NCBI RefSeq assembly: GCF_000768675.1
Contig: NZ_AVPI01000005.1
Span: 1 to 64,000 of the forward strand
Reading direction: 5' to 3'
DNA length: 64,000 nucleotides
From: Knoellia flava TL1
GTDB taxonomy: Bacteria; Actinomycetota; Actinomycetes; Actinomycetales; Dermatophilaceae
Shown here: one piece after another, positions 60,629-64,000 of the stretch
Position numbering within the stretch: position 1 is the stretch's first letter
Layout of the letters: each line of letters opens with the position of its first letter
Program-made: the position numbers and the translations under genes
Notes under the pieces: generated by a model
Seen by the model: the letters and a program-made list of their open reading frames with translations, nothing else
Told to the model about the DNA's origin: nothing
Databases searched by the model: none

Positions 60629-62171
60629 CGCCAGCGAGGCCGGACCCGACGGCCGCCTCGCCCTCGGCCCGGCCGCGACCGCTCGCGCCGAGCGCGCCCG
60701 CGCGGTCCTGCTTGTCGCATCGTTCGCGCTGCTCCTGCTCGTCGGCCTCGCCCTGCCGCACGCCGCCGCGCCCGACCTCGGCCCGCGTGGCTGGGCCCCG
60801 GGCACCCTCCTCCCGGTCACGCTGGGACCGGCGGCCGTCACGGCGGCGATGTGGACGGCATACGTGCTCGGTGGTCTGGGGGTGCTCCTCGGCGTGCTCG
60901 GGCGCGGGGCGGAGCTGCCCCGTCCGGTCGTCGCGGTCCTCGCCGTCGGCGCGGCGCTCACGGCGCCGTTCGGGTCCGGTGACCACCTCAGCTACGCCGC
61001 CTACGGCCGGATCCTCGCGCTCGGCGACAACCCGTGGCTCGAGTCGCCGGTCGGCTGGCGCGGCGGCACCGACCCGGTCGTCTCCGCCGTCGAGCCGCCG
61101 TGGACCGAGGAGCCCAGCGTCTACGGACCGTTCGCGACGATCGTCCAGGGGCTCACCTCGCTCGGCGGTGGTGACAACCTGCGCGAGACGGTCTGGCTGT
61201 GGCAGCTCGTCACCGTCGCGTCCTGGCTCGCCATCCGCTGGTGCCTGCGCCGCGTGCTGCCCGGCCGCGAGGCGCGCATCGACGCGCTGTGGACCGCCAA
61301 CCCCCTCGTCTTCTCGGTCGGCGTCCTCGGCTCCCACGTCGACCTCCTCGCCACGGCGCTCGCCGTCGCCGCGGTCTGGGCCGCCCACCGGTATGCCGGC
61401 CTCGGTGGTGCCGCGCTCGCCGGCGCCCTCGCGGCGCTCGCCCTCTCGTCGAAGTTCACGTATGCCGTCGTGCTCCTCGCGCTCGTCGTCGCCTTCTCGT
61501 CGCGCCGGGTCGCCCGCTCCGCCGTCCTGATCGCGGTGGCGGGCGTCGTCGCCGGCGGGCTGCACCTGTGGGCCGGGCCGAACGTCTACGACCAGATCGG
61601 CCGGTCGGCGCGGGCGGTCTCGCTCGCCACGCCGTGGCGCACGGTCTTCGAGTGGCTGGGCCGTGACGTCGAGGCCAGGAGCGCCGTGTCGATGCTCGCG
61701 GCGGTCACGGCGGTCGTCTTCGCGCTCTGCCTGCTGCGCCTCGTGCGCTCCGCCCCGCACGCTGCCCTTGCGTCCGGCAATGTGGTGCCCAGATCGACCA
61801 CTTTGCCGGACGCAAGCGAGGGAGGACGCGCACTCACGGCGGTCGCGGTGCTCACCGGCGCCTACGCGCTCGCCGCGCCCTACTCGCTGCCGTGGTACGA
61901 CGTCGTCGTCTGGGCGGCCCTCCCGGCGGCACTGCCCGGCGTCGCCGACCTCGTCCTGCTCGCCCGACTGTGGGTGATGTCGATGGCCTACACCCCGGGC
62001 CGGGTGCTCGGCATGACCCCCGGCGTCGAGGACGTGACGATGACGGCCCGCACGACGGTCGCGCCGGTCCTGATCCTCGCGACGTGGCTGTGGCTCGTCA
62101 CGAGCGCCGTGCGCGCCGGGTCCCGGCGACGGCCCGCAGGTCCTCCTCGAGGTTCCGCACCACGACGCTGA
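60609..62171 (+). CDS. GT-C polyprenol-phosphate mannosyltransferase, MptB-like
   Basis: This roughly 520-residue multi-pass protein has about ten or more hydrophobic segments. FGSGDHLSYAAYGRILALGDNPWLES fits the GT-C catalytic loop of MptB-type mannosyltransferases, which use polyprenol-phospho-mannose in lipomannan-type envelope glycans. LGSHVDLLATALAVAAV is the matching second motif. A 50-bp palindromic repeat (61767-61816) is inserted in frame between two helices, adding about 17 residues without breaking the frame. The start is a GTG near 60600-60609, coupled to the GT2 gene. The 3' end overlaps the convergent next gene by 74 bp. Confidence 0.82.
   Translation: MSHTAADASEAGPDGRLALGPAATARAERARAVLLVASFALLLLVGLALPHAAAPDLGPRGWAPGTLLPVTLGPAAVTAAMWTAYVLGGLGVLLGVLGRGAELPRPVVAVLAVGAALTAPFGSGDHLSYAAYGRILALGDNPWLESPVGWRGGTDPVVSAVEPPWTEEPSVYGPFATIVQGLTSLGGGDNLRETVWLWQLVTVASWLAIRWCLRRVLPGREARIDALWTANPLVFSVGVLGSHVDLLATALAVAAVWAAHRYAGLGGAALAGALAALALSSKFTYAVVLLALVVAFSSRRVARSAVLIAVAGVVAGGLHLWAGPNVYDQIGRSARAVSLATPWRTVFEWLGRDVEARSAVSMLAAVTAVVFALCLLRLVRSAPHAALASGNVVPRSTTLPDASEGGRALTAVAVLTGAYALAAPYSLPWYDVVVWAALPAALPGVADLVLLARLWVMSMAYTPGRVLGMTPGVEDVTMTARTTVAPVLILATWLWLVTSAVRAGSRRRPAGPPRGSAPRR
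61767..61816. repeat. Palindromic repeat inserted in frame inside the mannosyltransferase gene
   Basis: CTTGCGTCCGGCAA (61767-61780) pairs perfectly with TTGCCGGACGCAAG (61803-61816). Inner GTGGT and ACCAC extend the stem. It is translated as LASGNVVPRSTTLPDASE within the mannosyltransferase, in a hydrophilic loop. Confidence 0.85.
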
Positions 62172-64000
62172 CGATGAGCGGCACCGCGACGGTCGCGCCT
62201 ACCGCGGGGATGGCGGTGCCGGAGTCGTTGATGAGGAAGCCGATCGTCAGGGTGATGACGAGGGCGATGAGACCGGCGCGCAGGGTCGGCGCCTTGTCGA
62301 AGGACTTGCCGAGACCCTTCGAGCCCCACGACGTGGGTCGCGCGAGGACATAGATGACGAAGAGCAGCGCGGCCGGCACGAGCAGGGTGAGGGGGGCGTT
62401 GCCGAGGAGGATGCTCCAGTTCTGCTCGGCCTTGCGGACGACGATGTCGAGGGCGTTGCCGTCGATGATGGCCTGGATGAAGCGGCCGAGGTGGCTGCGG
62501 TCGTCGGGCTCGCGCAGCCAGTCGAGGAACGCGACCCCGAAGAAGAGCGCGGCCGAGCCCAGACCGATGAGCAGGACCCGCTTCCACGTCATCCGCAGTC
62601 CGAGGATCGAGAGGACGAGGTAGGCGATGCCCGGGATGAAGGCGGGCGGGCCGCCACCATCGGCGCCCCAGAAGGGCGCTCCGTCAACGATGACCGTGAA
62701 GACGCCGATGCACAGGACGACGATCGCCGCGATCCGCTCGCGGTGGTGGGCGACGAGGTAGCTCGACACCGCCGTCGCGAGGAGGATCGCCGAGGTGGCG
62801 AAGAGCGCGAAGGTCACGTTGCCCATGCCGTAGAACCGCCCGGCGACGACGGGCTGGAGGCCCATGAGCGAGGACTGCTGGAGTCGTGACCCGGTCATGA
62901 CGTCGCCGGCGAGCACCGCCATCGTCACCGCGGCGACGAAGGCGAGCGGCCCGAGGGCCGAGCGTCCCCACGGACCGCGCAGGCCGGCATACGCGATGAG
63001 GGCGACGAAGAGGCCCACGGCGGCGACGATCGAGATCATCGGGACGGGGAAGCGCCACCACGGCAGGAGGTTGGCGAGGAAGGTCGACGCGGGCACCGAC
63101 GCCGCGGCGACGGCGATGACGCGGACGATGCCGAGCACCTTGCGGCGGGTGTCGGGGCCGCCGATCTTGCCCTTCCACACGAGGAGGACGAGGAGGTAGA
63201 TGACGAGCTGCCCGTAGGCGAAGGTGTTGAAGAACGGTGGGACGAGGCTGTGCACCTCGTGGCTCGCGAGGTCGTAGTCGACGAGCCCCTGGAGGCGGTC
63301 GGCAGCGCGGCGCTCGGAGTTGTCGGGTGCCTGCTCGCTCGTCATCGTCGTGCCGCCGAGGCCGCCCGGGGCGGTGATCCCGGTGAGCGACATGACCGTC
63401 ACGGGGATGTCCTGGGCCTGGACGAGGCCCGGCTGACGGGTCGACGGGGCGTTGAGCCGTCCCGGTCCATAGTGCGGACCCCGGGCGACGGCGAGGCGGA
63501 GGCGCTCGGTGACGCCGGCGTCGGAGAGGCTCGCGACGATGAAGTCGGCACCCCCGGGGGCGGCGTCGATGACCTGTCCGATCCGCTCGTCGACCGCCTT
63601 GACCTGCTCCTCGCGGGAGCCGCCGGCCGGCTCCTCGCCCTCGGCAATGTCGTCGGGGTCGCGCACGCTGCCGACGTCGACGATCGTCAGCGGGCACGTG
63701 TTCATGTCGACGAGGAGCGTGTCGGGCGACCACGGGGAGTAGCGGTCGGCGGTGCCCTCGGGCATCGCGGCGGCGATGGCGGCGCCGGGACCGACCGGCT
63801 TGATGCAGACGTCGGACTTCGCGGCGGCCTCGCCGAGCAGACCGAGCCTGCTGTCGAACTTGCGCGACGCGGCAGCCTGCTCGAACGTCGACCAGCCCGG
63901 CACGACACCGCCGCTGGGCTCCTCGATGGGGGCGCAGGGACGCAGCTGGGCGCGGCCCTCGCCGTCGCGCGGGGCGGCGGCGCGGTTGGCGGCGGAGAGC
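62098..64000 (-). CDS. Large membrane protein, alkaline-phosphatase-superfamily-like N-terminal part, 5' end outside window
   Basis: The gene is open to the end of the window, so it is a C-terminal portion of at least 634 residues. The N-terminal half is soluble (GPHYGPGRLNAPSTRQPGLVQAQDIPVTVMSL), with a pattern like secreted phosphodiesterase or sulfatase-type proteins, but no full metal site is visible. The C-terminal half has about 11 hydrophobic segments, with no motif naming a transporter. Similar large actinobacterial proteins are hypothetical. It ends convergently, overlapping the mannosyltransferase by 74 bp. Confidence 0.6.
   Translation of the reverse strand, partial: LSAANRAAAPRDGEGRAQLRPCAPIEEPSGGVVPGWSTFEQAAASRKFDSRLGLLGEAAAKSDVCIKPVGPGAAIAAAMPEGTADRYSPWSPDTLLVDMNTCPLTIVDVGSVRDPDDIAEGEEPAGGSREEQVKAVDERIGQVIDAAPGGADFIVASLSDAGVTERLRLAVARGPHYGPGRLNAPSTRQPGLVQAQDIPVTVMSLTGITAPGGLGGTTMTSEQAPDNSERRAADRLQGLVDYDLASHEVHSLVPPFFNTFAYGQLVIYLLVLLVWKGKIGGPDTRRKVLGIVRVIAVAAASVPASTFLANLLPWWRFPVPMISIVAAVGLFVALIAYAGLRGPWGRSALGPLAFVAAVTMAVLAGDVMTGSRLQQSSLMGLQPVVAGRFYGMGNVTFALFATSAILLATAVSSYLVAHHRERIAAIVVLCIGVFTVIVDGAPFWGADGGGPPAFIPGIAYLVLSILGLRMTWKRVLLIGLGSAALFFGVAFLDWLREPDDRSHLGRFIQAIIDGNALDIVVRKAEQNWSILLGNAPLTLLVPAALLFVIYVLARPTSWGSKGLGKSFDKAPTLRAGLIALVITLTIGFLINDSGTAIPAVGATVAVPLIVSVVVRNLEEDLRAVAGTRRARRS

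Overview
The window is a very GC-rich, densely packed chromosomal segment. The gene families point to an actinobacterium, and the overall style fits Intrasporangiaceae and relatives such as Janibacter or Knoellia. Supporting signs are many GTG starts, DUF2510, DUF5926, GAF-ANTAR and DUF222/13E12 HNH proteins, Tat-exported PhoX and PhoD phosphatases, CsoR-type copper control, an actinobacterial LexA box, and TANNNT -10 boxes placed 6-7 nt before start codons (leaderless transcription). I see no tRNA, rRNA, prophage, transposase, CRISPR-Cas or biosynthetic cluster. It looks like ordinary core and accessory chromosome. The genus is inferred from style, not from a database search.

Layout. 1-4290: end of a WD40-type protein, a small secreted protein, a short NagA-like deacetylase and a hydrolase. 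4380-8536: ATP-dependent DNA ligase coupled to a VOC protein, then PhoX with a PHO box. 8672-13967: DUF5655, a double VOC protein, an HPr-kinase/PqqD-like protein, GAF-ANTAR, App1 phosphatase and an Fpg/Nei glycosylase. 14136-21379: DUF2510 protein, PhoD, rhodanese, lipoprotein, membrane protein and AAA ATPase. 21434-27966: a patch rich in broken genes (deaminase, EamA remnant, SnoaL-like, SOS-controlled HNH nuclease, DinB), with an Imm5-Arr fusion inside it. 27963-30560: a tightly overlapping DinB/pentapeptide/dienelactone hydrolase operon opposite a WYL regulator. 30650-40944: subtilase, XRE regulator, VOC, DedA, DksA-like, PBP, MFS, photolyase and small proteins. 41025-45364: SRPBCC, then the csoR-copZ-secreted His-rich protein-copA operon. 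45466-54859: pirin, acetyltransferases, streptogrisin-type protease, VOC, ABC-F, a four-cold-shock-domain protein, acyl-CoA dehydrogenase, TPR and a secreted protein. 55013-64000: CarH-like MerR, sigma factor plus MGMT, GDPD, HATPase, DUF5926, GT2 plus a mannosyltransferase, and a partial membrane protein.

Genome-scale signals. An 8-mer, GTATGCCG, occurs about 58 times on the two strands in nearly equal numbers, roughly once per 1.1 kb, often forcing rare codons. Its density resembles bacterial DNA uptake sequences. A second family consists of about 49-bp palindromes with TTGCGTCCGGCA-type arms. They occur singly or in tandem at an exact 62-bp period, and one copy lies in frame inside a mannosyltransferase gene. 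Four genes between 21.4 and 28.0 kb each become full length if one G or C is restored to a G/C run, which suggests assembly error or recent decay.

Functional links. Phosphate scavenging (PhoX, PhoD, GDPD), copper detoxification, DNA repair (ligase, Fpg/Nei, photolyase, MGMT, SOS-linked HNH) and secreted proteases are the main recognisable themes.
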